Below are positions 22,492 through 33,372 of a DNA stretch of 64,000 nt, one piece after another. Numbering within the stretch: the first letter of the stretch is position 1; each line of letters opens with the position of its first letter. The notes below the pieces were generated by a model. The model saw only the letters and a program-made list of their open reading frames with translations. It ran no database searches and was not told the DNA's origin. The DNA is from Filosporella fistucella (taxonomy: Eukaryota; Ascomycota; Leotiomycetes; Helotiales): NCBI GenBank assembly GCA_030077755.1, contig JAQJZZ010000017.1, forward strand, positions 1,550,001 to 1,614,000, written 5' to 3'. The position numbers were made by a program, and so were the translations under genes.

Positions 22492-24931
22492 ATGTTGACC
22501 CGCTACACACCAGAAGAGCTGAAGCATCTGCGGGACTCACCCTTGGTGGTGAAGCCCTCTGGCCTGCCACCCGCAGAGGAATGGATGGGGTGAGATAGAA
22601 ACAGTATGTATGCTAGAGCAGTGCTAACACTGCCAGGCCACCTACAGATACTGCTCGCAATTCCACCAAGCCAACAACTGACAGAACTAAGAGTCATGAT
22701 TCTCACACTCTTCTGGATCAGACTAACAGGCGTCCTGGTCCAGAGAGACACATCTCGCGAAACAGTGCCAGTGAGCGCATTCAGATCAGTATCAAAGTAT
22801 ACAGCTAATTCTTGCAGATCCGGAGGATATAATTCTTGGTCCTCCCAAAACTTCTTTCATGTCTGCCACCTCTATTCGAAATTCTAATAAAACCTTCGAT
22901 TCTCCCGATAGACCTGCTCTTCGAGAGGCCGATTCTCGAGATAGGTTCAATTTTCGAGCCAAGGCTGGAGAGGGCGAAAATGAGCGTACCAGAGAATCCC
23001 GGAACAATTTGCGCCCCAAGCGCGCGGACGGTGAAGACAGTGATGGTTGGAGCACCGTGAAGCCTAGAAAAAGTTTTGGCACTGAAGGTGCTGAGAGATT
23101 CAATGGGCGCATGGGTGTTGGTCATCGCGAAGAGAGGCGATTTAAAGACAGGGAAGACCGAGATGTCAAGGATCGACCGAGAGGATTTGATACGTTTTCA
23201 CGAGACAAGGAGGGCGATCATGAACAGGAACGAGAACGAGAAACACGAAGAAATGGGACTGGTCGTGGAAGAAATGAGCCATCATGGTTCAAAGACAGGG
23301 AGAATAGCGATCCACCTCCCGCGGCAAGAGACCGTAACAGTAATGGTGATCGATTTGTTGATCGAAGCAGGGGATGGAGAGAAAAGGATCGAGATGACAG
23401 AGGCGACAGAGGCGAAAGAGCAGATCGTGGTGGTGATCGAGACCGCGGTGACAGAAGATGGGACAGAGACAGAGAGCAACGCCAGGAGAGAGATCCTGAA
23501 TGGATGGATGAGCCTGCTGAGGAGAAGAACAAAGCTCATACCCAAGAAGACTTTCAAAAATGGAAAGAACATATGGCAGGAAAAGACAAGCCAGCGACAG
23601 CTCCTGTTGAAGATGTCGCCAAGCCCGATGCTGGGGCATCGTTCTTTGGACTTGAAAGAGCAAAGGTGGAAACTCCACTGGAAGTTGAAACAGGACCTGA
23701 CAAATTCTTTTATAAATTTGCAACACCAAAAGACGAGAATCCTCCAGATATTGGAATTGAAGCGAAGAAAGAGGGAATTCCTAAGGCAAAGACGATTGGA
23801 AAAGCGTCACGATTCACTTCCTTCTTCTCACCACAAGAAGACCCTCAGCGGAGACAAACAGAGCCGGCACCTGCCATGCCTCCTCCACTTCCCCAAAACG
23901 GGTTCGAAGCTATGTTTTCAAATAATAATTCTCAATCAGCAGAAAAGGAGGCATTCCAGCAACTACTTCAAAAGTTACAACGTCAGACTGTAGGAGGTTC
24001 CGGTTCGACACCTCCAGCAAATGCCGCTATGCAACCGAGACCTCCTCCCGAAGCGCCTCAAGGAAATCCTATGCCTGCTCCTGAGCCGTTCCAGCAATAC
24101 CAACGCCAGGAAGATACCCGAATTAGCACAAGAAACTCCCAGCAAGCCATTCAAGATATGTTAGCCCAACGACAAGTTGCCGGAAGTCAACCGACTGTTA
24201 GACCTGAGCATATGTTACAAGAACTTGTCGGTCAACGACAAAACGCAATGAGTCAATCGTCTGTTAGACCTGAACAGCCGCCAAGCCGTAATACAAACAC
24301 AGAGTTTCTTATGAATCTTATGCAAAGTGCCAAGGCGGCCCCTGAACCACAGCGAACAGAACAGGTTCTTTTGAGGATGCCTCCAAAGGGAATGGACCGA
24401 CAAATGCAGCAGCAGATAATGGAGAGGGAGAGGGAGCAAGAAATGATGGCTCAGCGAGAAAGAAGCGCATCTCAACGTGCTCGAGTTCCACCTCCTGGAT
24501 TTTATGACGATCCAGCCTTCCAGCAACGTGGACCTCCTCAGCACGAACGTGCTAATAATCCCCCACACCCAACTCAAATCCTCCAAAGACCGCCACCACC
24601 TGGTCTCGAAGTCGGCTGGGACCGTCAACCTCAACATCCTCAGAATCGTATGGTACAGAACATTGCTCCTCCACCTGGTTTAGCAGGCGGACCAAATCGT
24701 ATGACAATGCCTCAACAAATGTTTCCACCTGGATTTCCAATGGGAGGTTTCCCTCCTCCAGATGTAATGGCTGGACCTCGTAATATGCAGATGCAACCTC
24801 CACCAGGATTTTTTACTCAACCAGGATATATGCCTCCTGGTATGAATGGATTTCCAGGACCTGAGGGTATGGGGTTTGGAGCACCATTTGATGGTAGAGG
24901 ACCTCCGCCTCAAGGATTCAGACGACCATAG
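22492..24931 (+). CDS. Putative fungal 4E-T-like eIF4E-binding protein
   Basis: Disordered protein of about 781 residues from three exons: 22492-22589, 22637-22770 and 22818-24931. Introns have GTGAGA/GTGAGC donors, GCTAAC/GCTAAT branch sites and CAG acceptors, and phases agree. The N-terminus, MLTRYTPEELKHLRDSPLV, carries an eIF4E-binding-like Y-x4-L motif (Y5 to L10), though the following position is Lys rather than hydrophobic. Further marks recall metazoan 4E-T (EIF4ENIF1): an Arg/Asp-rich RDRxDR tract (about 190-300), DPEWMDEP (about 303-310, compare EPEW in 4E-T), SRFTSFFSP (about 408-414, compare SRFSRWF), and Gln/Pro/Met-rich prion-like C-terminus. This suggests a translational repression or P-body role in the cytoplasm. 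The name is my inference from motif order; the alternative is an unrelated RNA-associated disordered protein. Confidence 0.6.
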
Positions 24932-25402
24932 GGGATATAATGATATGTTAGTGTGCATGTAACTATGATAGTTGGGACTAGGCGGGATCGTCTACTTAGC
25001 TAGAAGAGCAATGACCATGTATCATCGCCAAGTTTTGGTTTAATTCAGGCCTGTGAAAATATGATACTGTATTCGATATTCTATGAGCATGCTCATCATA
25101 CTCGGTACACCTTCCTCGCTTTCCTATGATACTTGAGAGGCAACTCTAAACTGTACTACCCCGTCCCTGTCGCGCAAATGTTCCCTGCCATCCCCGCAAA
25201 TTCACAAGCCGGGGTGAAGTCCGGCACCCAAACGGGAAATTGATTAACAGAGGAAGCATCTCTCCGATTTCACTGACGGCACCTTAGCAGTCGAAATGTA
25301 GGTAAGGCGGTATCTGACGGCATTCATAGATGGGGTTCTATTAAGATGTATGTCTGGCTATACCTCTCCTTTTCATTTTCACCTTAGTATCAGGATATCA
25401 TT
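24932..25402. other. Intergenic, no gene seen
   Basis: 471 bp between tandem plus-strand genes, presumably the terminator of the 4E-T-like gene and the promoter of the permease. GC-richer patches near 25150-25220; no domain-bearing frame. Confidence 0.35.
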
Positions 25403-27397
25403 ATGGGTTTCCTATCTCGCAAGCCAGCTACAGAGGCAGATATCTCGCCCCAGCCATCATCTGACCTCGAAACAGGCATCGACAAACCATCTACCGCTCA
25501 CACCGAAACTCTCGCCTCGTCTCAAAAGTGGGCGCTATCTCCTCATGCCAAACCAGGTGATGGCGACACAGCACTCGCGCTCTTCAATGATCCATCTGAG
25601 CTTGATGAAGCTATCCCACCTGAAGACGAGAGAAAGCTGCAATGGAAGATCGATCTTATGATATTGCCCTACCTGGCTGTGTGCTATGCATTCTTCTATA
25701 TCGATAAGACAACGCTGAGCTATGCCGCTATATTCGGGATTAAAGAGGATTTGAAGTTGAAGGGGACGGAGTATAGTTGGTTGAGCAGTATTTTCTACTT
25801 TGGATTCTTGGCTTGGGCTTGTAAGTTATCCTGAAATACAGATGAGATGATAATAGGGTTTGACTCGATACGCAGTTCCTACCAATTTTATGATGCAACG
25901 CTTTCCTATTGGCAAATATCTTGGTATCAATATCTTCATGTGGGGATTCTTCCTCATGCTCCAAGCGGCTGCTAAGAACTTTACTCAATTGGCTGTCTTA
26001 CGTGCTTTCTCCGGTGCTGCAGAAGCTTGTTCCGACCCAAGCTTTATGCTTATTACTAGTATGGTATGCTGCCTTTTTCTTTGTTCCCCCTTCCTTTGTG
26101 CCCCCTTCCAGATTTTACTGTATACCAGCTTCCGGGCAAGTTTCAGCCTGCTCGCTTGATAAACTGTTGGCAAACTGCGGTGCTAATTCGTTGCAGTGGT
26201 AAGTTTGCTTCGGGCGTTATGTTCAATGGCAATTATTCTGACGCCGTCCCATTCAGGTACACGAGACGCCAACAGCCACTCCGCATAGGTATATGGTACA
26301 CTGCTAATGGATTGGGGATCGCCCTTGGTGGGTTGCTGGGCTACGCTATTGGGCATATCGGTGGTAGTTTACCAAGTTGGAAGTATGAGTTCTTGATTAT
26401 CGGAGCTTTGTGTTCTATTTGGGGTATGTCATCCCTTCCTGAACTTGGAACGATAAAATGTGCTGATATAACACAGGCATCGTTCTCTTCTTTTTCCTAC
26501 CCGATTCCCCAGTCACTGCAAAACTCCTCACTCCCAAAGAACGGCGTTGGGCTGTGGAGCGTCTTCGAGAGAACCAAACTGGGGTTGAGAACAAGCACCT
26601 CAAGGGCTACCAAGTCGCAGAAGCATTCAAAGACCCGAAGCTCTACCTCTTCTTCCTGCTCGGTGTAGTATGTAATGTGCCAAACGGAGGAATCTCTAAT
26701 TTCGGTACGATTATCATCAAAGGGTTCGGGTTCTCAACCCTGGTCACAACACTCATGCAGGTTCCATATGGAGTACTCATCGCCATCTCTATCCTAACCT
26801 GTGTGTTCCTCAACGATCACGTATCAAGAAACGGATCTCAAACGCGTTGTTGGTTTATCATCTTGTTCCTTCTCCCTAATATATCTGGAGCTTTCGGATT
26901 AGCCTTTTTGGGTGCTGATAACAAGGCTGGGAGATTGATCTGTAAGTTGCTCCCCTTTTCTTCCTTGCCAACAAGGTCATAGACTCATAAACACAGGTTA
27001 CTACCTAACAGGACCCTACAACGCCGCCTTCGTAATGGTTCTCTCCCTCCAAACCGCCAATACAGCGGGCCACACCAAGAAAGTTGTCACAAACGCCTGT
27101 CTCTTCCTCGGCTACTGCACCGGTAACATAGTCGGTCCCTTCTTCTACAAAGAATCCCAATCTCCTCGCTACGAACTTGGGATCTGGAGTATGATTATTA
27201 GCCACTTGTTGGAAGTAGTTGTAATTCTGACATTGAGGTTGCTGTTGAGTAGAGAAAATAGAAGGAGGGATAGGCTGCAGGGTGTTGATAAGGAGGAGAC
27301 GGTGGAGAGGAGGGAGGAGAGGAAGAGAGAGGCTGATAGGACTGCGTTTGGGGATTTGACGGATAGGGAGAATTTGAACTTTAGGTATATTTATTAA
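25403..27397 (+). CDS. MFS anion:cation symporter, Dal5/allantoate permease type
   Basis: Plasma-membrane major facilitator of about 546 residues, of the fungal Dal5-like (ACS) family that imports organic anions such as allantoate, nicotinate or other vitamins. Six exons: 25403-25820, 25876-26063, 26197-26198, 26257-26423, 26477-26941, 26997-27397. Conserved blocks include KIDLMILPYLAVCYAFFYID, AFPTNFMMQRFPIGKYLG, GIWYTANGLGIALGGLLGY, PNGGISNFGTIIIKGFGFS and LSLQTANTAGHTKK. The conserved SFMLITSM-W-YTRRQQP segment requires a Trp codon whose first two bases (TG) sit alone at 26197-26198, between a 133-nt and a 58-nt intron that each have good donor, branch and acceptor; direct joining of the flanking exons breaks the frame. 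The C-terminus ends DLTDRENLNFRYIY as is typical. Substrate is unknown. Confidence 0.9.
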
Positions 27398-27847
27398 GGT
27401 TGGAAGAATGCGCGGACGTTAGATTGGAGGTATAAGGGGACAATGTGGAGTGGTAGAGAAGTCCTTTTCTCTCCGTTGCAAGGAGATATGGAGCAGTATA
27501 AGAGGGGAGAGTTGGAACTACGAGAAGATCATATGTCTTCACCATCCAATTTACCTTAGGCTGCCTAAACTTGCCTGAAATATAACGTACAACTTTGGTA
27601 CTTGGTTTTTAATGAGTCTTCATTATTCTCTAGAGAGAACCTTCCTCTTCGGTAATGAATATCTGAGTTCTCAACATGTTTCCTTTTAGGGTTTCGAATT
27701 AAAGAACTCATGCTTTCTGTCGAGGCTTCCTTATCATAGCAACTACAGCCCACGATTAGCAATTTATGCTTCCCCTTGTACGTATCCCTTTCTTCTCTCT
27801 TCCCTCTCGTCAAAAATCTTTAGAATCCCACAACTCAAAATTAAAAT
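27398..27847. other. Convergent 3' regions of permease and GNAT gene
   Basis: 450 bp between convergent genes. It includes a possible extra GNAT intron (GTGAGT donor just before the annotated stop) whose use would alter only the last two residues or so. No other gene is supported. Confidence 0.35.
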
Positions 27848-29082
27848 CTACTCACCATGCTTATGCACCCCTTCACCCCCCATCTCACCTAAATCCATTT
27901 CCACCCTTCCCACCTCCTCAAACCCACACTTCAAATACAACGGTACTCCCCTCCCCGTCGATCCACAAAAACAGATCTTATTCTCTCGATCTGCTATCTC
28001 AGTTCCGTATTTCATGATCAGACTAGCGATACCTTTGCGATAGTGGGAGGGGTGTGTTAGGAGATTAATTAAGACTGTTTTTGTTAGGCTCAGATCTGTG
28101 CAGAACAAAAGGAAGGAATTGGAGGGAGAAAGAGAGGGAGGATACCATAATGAGATTCCTTTGGTTGGTGTTCATCTTCTAACTCTCCGTCGAGTTCGTT
28201 TATCTTTTTTCGAGCTGAGATGTTCGTTCCTGTTGGGAGAGGGATGGAAGATATGCCTTCATAGAGGATGCTTTCAGCCTGTCTAGTATATCAGCACATT
28301 TAGGTGTGTTGAAAACGCAGGAAATAACAGGTTTAGATATCTTGACTTGAGACTGGAATAGGAGGTGCATTTAGTTCCTTGGAAATATAGAGAGTACTTC
28401 CGCTTCGCAACATACAGGAACCAAAAGACTGCATACTTTTTCTCCTCCTCTTTATGATTGAAACTTTGTCACGCTAGATTTTTCACGTGTTAAGGAAGAA
28501 ACACCTGTTTCCTTGCCAGATATCATTCCCAAAGCCCCGCTAAAGGATACCGGATCCCGTTCGCATTTCTGCCGCGATCCATTCCCCGCAACCAAATGAA
28601 ATGACACCTTCTGATTATATCTCATGTATCAACACGAACAATATCAAAAAATAAATACAAACCCATATTCAGAGAATCAAAACAAATCACTAGCGCATAA
28701 AAAGAGTACAAAGTAAGAACACAAAAGGACTTACATCTCCCTCCCACGCCCAACACCCAAACCCCACAATCAACCCCCCCTCATCAACAACCTTAACTAA
28801 CTCTCCCTTTCCCTTCCACTCCTCCCCTCTCTTCTCCAAATTCTCCCACTGCCTTTTCACAGCTTGTATATACCAATTTTTCCCTTTTCATTCTTAATAT
28901 CAGTGTCGATCTATTATCATAACTCTAAAGAGGGTGGAAAAGGAAAGGAGAGAGATACATTCTTCCACAGGACAGTCTTTAAATACAAGTTTAACCCGAG
29001 GCTCAGATAGAGAAGTTAGATAGAGGAGGGAAGCCATAGCTTCTGCGTCTGCGGGAGTGGTGGGGAGGAGGGAATATGTCAT
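27848..29082 (-). CDS. GNAT-family N-acetyltransferase
   Basis: Fungal GNAT of about 217 residues from four exons: 29082-28959, 28883-28735, 28278-28146 and 28095-27848; phases match throughout. N-terminus MTYSLLPTTPADAEAMASLL is the usual first strand and helix. The middle has LVKVVDEGGLIVGFGCWAW. The acetyl-CoA-binding motif A reads LLTHPSHYRKGIASLIMKYG (Q/RxxGxG/A pattern as RKGIAS), followed by CGSTGRGVPLYLKCGFEEV. Intron 2 (28734-28279) is 456 nt, about ten times the local norm. The annotated stop follows directly on a GTGAGT that could be a fourth donor, so the last residues are uncertain. Substrate cannot be predicted; the relatives are uncharacterised fungal acetyltransferases. Confidence 0.8.
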
Positions 29083-29790
29083 CTTGAATGTTTGTTTTGG
29101 GGTTGCTACTGGGTATAAATTTTAGATATAAAAGGAATGGTAGTATCTTATAGAAAGTGGAATAATGAAGGAAATCTGGAAGGAGTGAAATATATAGATG
29201 AGGAGATGGTGTGAATTGTAGGTAACTGTCTAAAAATAGGAAGGTGGTTAGTGATGCTGGGAAGCTGCTGCTTACTTGCCTACCGGAGAGATATACATCC
29301 GACTAGTACCTCCCTCCTATTTCAATTCATTTCTAAGATTTTAATTTCATAGCACCTAGAAAGTTCATCTCACAAGCGTTCAAAATATCAAGTACCGCAC
29401 AAAGAAGGTTCGATTCAAGACCTGATTTCTATCTCATCTCTAACCATTAAAGTCATTAACTATCCGCAAAGCCAAAGCCAACGCTATGCACCTCATCCAC
29501 CATAACGCCGTCCATTCCATCCTCATCTCTCTTCCCCTAGAGCAAAATAAGTCACATCCCCAACTCCAAACTACCACGCTAAATCTAGGAATCAAGGAGG
29601 CAACCGTCGCATCTGCCGCCTCGCTGGCGATACGAAAATTCCCCATCTTCTCTTCTAAAGTACAATAGCATTCGCTCGTGAAAACGCATCCTCTGGGTAT
29701 CGTTGTAAGTAGGCCGTTATGTTGATACACACAAATGAAATCTCTTATCCTCTCCTCGCATGTTGAGATTGTATGGTTCACAAGTAGAAT
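29083..29790. other. Intergenic between GNAT and LST4 genes
   Basis: About 700 bp containing the GNAT promoter and the LST4 3' end. Overlapping frames on both strands at 29440-29781 lack recognisable domains; I do not call them. Confidence 0.35.
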
Positions 29791-32700
29791 TTAATTCTCC
29801 AAGGTCTCCACATCTCTCAACCAAGTTCTTACTCCCTCCCTCAAGAAACTCTCTCTCTCCGTCTCAATATCACCCTTCTCCTTTCGGCTTTCGGCTACCT
29901 CTCCGACAATCCTCTCTAACGCACCGAGGACTGTTGCTCTACACTCTGTTCTTGGAACCTCAAGTTTATGGATAATTGCTGGTTTGGCATCAGAATTTGA
30001 TCGTTCGCGATTTCCACCTTTACGAGATGCAGAGCGAGATGAGCAGACTGAAGATGTCTTTGAGCCATGGCCTGACTGAGCAATGATTCGCTCAACTGCC
30101 TCTATAAGAGTCTCATCCATTGAAATGATTGCCTCTTCCGTGAAGCTCTCCTCAACGTGACTTTCATGAACCTCAATCGCTGGTGTCAATTGCGCAGCTG
30201 AGTACACATTTCCGTAACGTGAATCGAAGGAATGGGTAAGACTAGCTGGCTGATCTATATCCTTGACTTTGATCAGACGGCGATAGAGGATTCGTTTGAT
30301 GGTGAACTTAGTAGTATCCGCAATAACGGCACTACTAATATCCACCCAACGATCCGCCCGGCCATTCTCAATATGCGGAGTGTGTGGCAGAATAGGTGTC
30401 GGTTCAGCTCTCATCGACGCTTTCACTTCCTCCAAAAGATCCTCTTGTTGAGGGATTGCTTGTAATGCAAAGTCTGGATGAAATCTTTGCAACCAACCAC
30501 CCACATTTAAAGTGACATCAACATCGGGGCCTGCTCGGGAGTACTGTTCGAATCCTTCCATACCATTTCCGAACCCTGGAGTTGAAAGATACCCACTACT
30601 CGATGGCGAACTGACAGCAGTTTCGAAAGCCAAGTAGTCGGGGAGGGGAACATCAATATCAATGACTCCATCATGTTCGTTAATGGATGTCTTGATCGGA
30701 GACTCAAATGCACCAGAAGGATCTGGTGTACGCTCTGGAACATGAACAATCTGCTCAGGTATCTCATCCTCATCCGGCTTCGCAGTTGAAGCACTGCCAG
30801 ATTCAGACTTTCTCATGTCACGGTCCTGTTGATCCTTTGTCTTCTGAAATGTACCCGAACTTGCCTCTTCAACCATCTCTGCCAATTTGCCTTTCTTTGG
30901 AGAAGCTCCACGATAATGTGGGTCGTTGATGTCCAAGCCCTCCATTGGAGGCGGCTCAATACTACTAGAAGTAGTCGAGTCTCGTCTCTTTGAGCTCCAG
31001 AATCCACTAATCATACTACCCCAGCGAGACTGGCCTTGGCTATCGTTGGTGACATTGCTATACTGGCCGCTACTATCTCCTCGTCTTAAAGACTTCAACA
31101 AATCATCTGTGGCAAGGCTACCACTACTTCCAGGTCGAGGAACAGGTCCAGTGCCCCGGTGTGGACGTCTGGTAGAGAAATGGGGGATAGTTGTGACAGG
31201 AGTTGCAGTAGTTGTAGTAGCTGTGCTACTCTTTCTTGAACTCATATCACTTCCTGGAATTGGCAAATTTGCTGTCTTGATGGAAGCAGCATCGGAGATC
31301 CGGCGGTCGTGATAAATCTCAGGTACTAAATTCGCTTGAATTACTTGGTTAGGGAAACTCATGGTCCGAGCATGGGTTGTCTTGGGAGTCCGCTTGTTGA
31401 TCTTTCGTCGCAAAGACTCTTCTCTCAGGATGGGAACAGCATAATTTGGAGGTGACTGTGAATACCCTCCGAATGATGCCGATGTACTAGGACGATGGAA
31501 TCGGTTTGGAAGAGGTTGATTAGCAGGTAGGAAGGACGACAGCAAGAATATCAGTCGACGAGCCATAAGCTTGTTATCCGAAACAATTATCGTCCGAGCT
31601 GGAAGTGATATGTCGTCGTCTTTGTTCACCCTTCGTTGTTCCTGATTCCGACGTCGGTACCAATTTGGGCCAAGTGCTCGAAGCCATTCTGTGTGATTAC
31701 CGAGGAAGCCCGTCAAGAGGTTGAAAAAGAAAAACCCTTCATCTTTTCCACCCGCCCATTTGCCGACCAGCCTCGCCTCTTCTCGCCAAATTCCCCATCT
31801 CCCTTGACCGGTCACGACTTGATGAGATTTGATACCATTAACAATGCGTTGACGAGCCGCATCAACCTCCTTGTGAATCCGCTGCACTTGCATCAAGGCA
31901 TTAGCTGGCAACTGAACCAGCTTTGCATTTGTCTTTGGAACCTTGAATGGCTTTGAATCCTGTTCAGCAACACGTTTGCCATTTATAGACACACTTGCCG
32001 ATGGCGCGCGTGTGTGGGATTCTCTTCGAGGTTCTGGAGAGCTAATGTCGGCTTGCCTAAGCATTGGCAAAAGCGCAGCAGTGGCAACGGCTTGAAGGTG
32101 GGACAAAGTCCGCATGATAATATCCCAATGTTGCGTAATAGTGTCAATCCGGTCGTCAGCATCACTAGAGAAAGACGAATCCATAGACTCCACTCCAAAG
32201 CCATTACCAAGCATAGTCCAGCCAGAACGTCGAGCTGAGTTGAAAGAAGATGGATACGATTCCTGCTCAGTGTAAGAGCCTGGGCCACGAAAACTCGATC
32301 TCGAAGCGGGTACAGATGGAGCATGAGGAGCTGCCGGTAGATGAACAACCAATCCTACAGCATACATTGGGGTCCGTTTCTGTTTTGGCTGAGGCTTTTT
32401 CTCAGGAACGGGAAAATGGGCGCCATTATCACCAACTTGTGGAAATGGATAGCCAGCCGCATCCGTCTGGGCATTTTGCGGTGTTGGAGTAGTGTTTTGG
32501 GCGGCATCATCAGAGTCGTCATTGGGTAGTGGGACTGGGAACATGCGTGTGATTAAAACTTTTTTCCTTTCTCCCCTTGTCGATGTGCTCGGACTTGGAA
32601 ATCCGGCCGGTGTCGGCCCATGAACTGTGTCGGATGTGAAAGATTGTGCCAATTTGCTGCTTCGCATACTCGATCTTCCATATGATCCTTCTCCCATGTA

Positions 32701-33372
32701 CGAGCTGGATGTGAATGGTGTTCTGCTTTCAGACGGGAGTATGTGAACTTTGGTTCCTGTGCCTTTGTATGCCAGCACCTCGGATGTACCAAAAATGCAA
32801 CTGGAGAACGATGAGACCTCCTCCTTGTACTCCCGCACCGATCTTTGACCTTCTGTCTCATTGTAGCTCAGTGTCTTGCTGTGATGGGGTCTACGATCGA
32901 AAGCGCCAAATGCTCGAGGGGTATTGTCTTGTTGTATAATTACTGGTCTCGAATTCTGTCCGATGCTCGTCTTGCGCGGTGAACTGATAGAACGACGACC
33001 TTCTCTTGCTGGAAATACAGGACCATTGTTCGCCGCTTGTTTGTCTAGAGATGGTGAAGGAGGAGGAGGGGGGTGGCTGTCGTAGAGTAGATACGCGGAA
33101 CCAGAGAACGACGTTGCTTCCTGCATGATGATAACTCGTACATCGCGCAGTTCTAGATCTATCTCGGAATTGATGTCGAAGCTGCCAATGGCCGCCGGGG
33201 TGAGGATTGTGCCCGACGAGAGAGGGAAGACCTGATCATTGTGACATAGCGCATCAGCTTCTGGAAAGAGTAGATTGTATGTAAAATGGTCTTCAAGGTT
33301 TGAATCGAGGGGGTTTCTGGGAGCGGAAGTTGACGATGCGGCGCCAGACAGCAACCTTCCTAGCAAAGACAT
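29791..33372 (-). CDS. LST4: Lst4 / folliculin-interacting protein (FNIP)
   Basis: Single-exon, 1193-residue protein of the FNIP/Lst4 family. With Lst7 (folliculin) it forms a GAP complex for the Rag GTPase Gtr2 on the vacuole and activates TORC1 on amino-acid refeeding. The N-terminal longin/DENN-type start is evident: FTYNLLFPEADAL, then LELRDVRVIIMQE, then the conserved FGTSEVLAYKGTGTKVHIL. Other ordered blocks are YAVGLVVHLP, HWDIIMRTLSHLQAVATAAL, FFFNLLTGFLGNHTEWLRAL, ARTIIVSDNKLMARRLIFLLSSFLP and VTLNVGGWLQRFHPDFALQA. These DENN elements are separated by long Ser/Pro-rich disordered inserts typical of fungal orthologs. The start MSLLGRLLSGA is the first ATG. Its upstream region is unusually long and gene-free. 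Confidence 0.88.
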   Translation of the reverse strand: MSLLGRLLSGAASSTSAPRNPLDSNLEDHFTYNLLFPEADALCHNDQVFPLSSGTILTPAAIGSFDINSEIDLELRDVRVIIMQEATSFSGSAYLLYDSHPPPPPSPSLDKQAANNGPVFPAREGRRSISSPRKTSIGQNSRPVIIQQDNTPRAFGAFDRRPHHSKTLSYNETEGQRSVREYKEEVSSFSSCIFGTSEVLAYKGTGTKVHILPSESRTPFTSSSYMGEGSYGRSSMRSSKLAQSFTSDTVHGPTPAGFPSPSTSTRGERKKVLITRMFPVPLPNDDSDDAAQNTTPTPQNAQTDAAGYPFPQVGDNGAHFPVPEKKPQPKQKRTPMYAVGLVVHLPAAPHAPSVPASRSSFRGPGSYTEQESYPSSFNSARRSGWTMLGNGFGVESMDSSFSSDADDRIDTITQHWDIIMRTLSHLQAVATAALLPMLRQADISSPEPRRESHTRAPSASVSINGKRVAEQDSKPFKVPKTNAKLVQLPANALMQVQRIHKEVDAARQRIVNGIKSHQVVTGQGRWGIWREEARLVGKWAGGKDEGFFFFNLLTGFLGNHTEWLRALGPNWYRRRNQEQRRVNKDDDISLPARTIIVSDNKLMARRLIFLLSSFLPANQPLPNRFHRPSTSASFGGYSQSPPNYAVPILREESLRRKINKRTPKTTHARTMSFPNQVIQANLVPEIYHDRRISDAASIKTANLPIPGSDMSSRKSSTATTTTATPVTTIPHFSTRRPHRGTGPVPRPGSSGSLATDDLLKSLRRGDSSGQYSNVTNDSQGQSRWGSMISGFWSSKRRDSTTSSSIEPPPMEGLDINDPHYRGASPKKGKLAEMVEEASSGTFQKTKDQQDRDMRKSESGSASTAKPDEDEIPEQIVHVPERTPDPSGAFESPIKTSINEHDGVIDIDVPLPDYLAFETAVSSPSSSGYLSTPGFGNGMEGFEQYSRAGPDVDVTLNVGGWLQRFHPDFALQAIPQQEDLLEEVKASMRAEPTPILPHTPHIENGRADRWVDISSAVIADTTKFTIKRILYRRLIKVKDIDQPASLTHSFDSRYGNVYSAAQLTPAIEVHESHVEESFTEEAIISMDETLIEAVERIIAQSGHGSKTSSVCSSRSASRKGGNRERSNSDAKPAIIHKLEVPRTECRATVLGALERIVGEVAESRKEKGDIETERESFLREGVRTWLRDVETLEN

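Noticed and set aside
23076..23993. 305-codon plus-strand frame inside the 4E-T-like gene
   Set aside because: It is a shifted reading of the GA-rich RD-repeat coding sequence of the real gene.
29400..29430. Box B-like GGTTCGATTC that might mark a tRNA
   Set aside because: The flanking bases do not form a T-stem or acceptor stem and no box A lies at the right distance.
29440..29781. Overlapping frames on both strands between the GNAT and LST4 genes
   Set aside because: No recognisable domain, no intron signals that extend them, and location fits untranslated ends.
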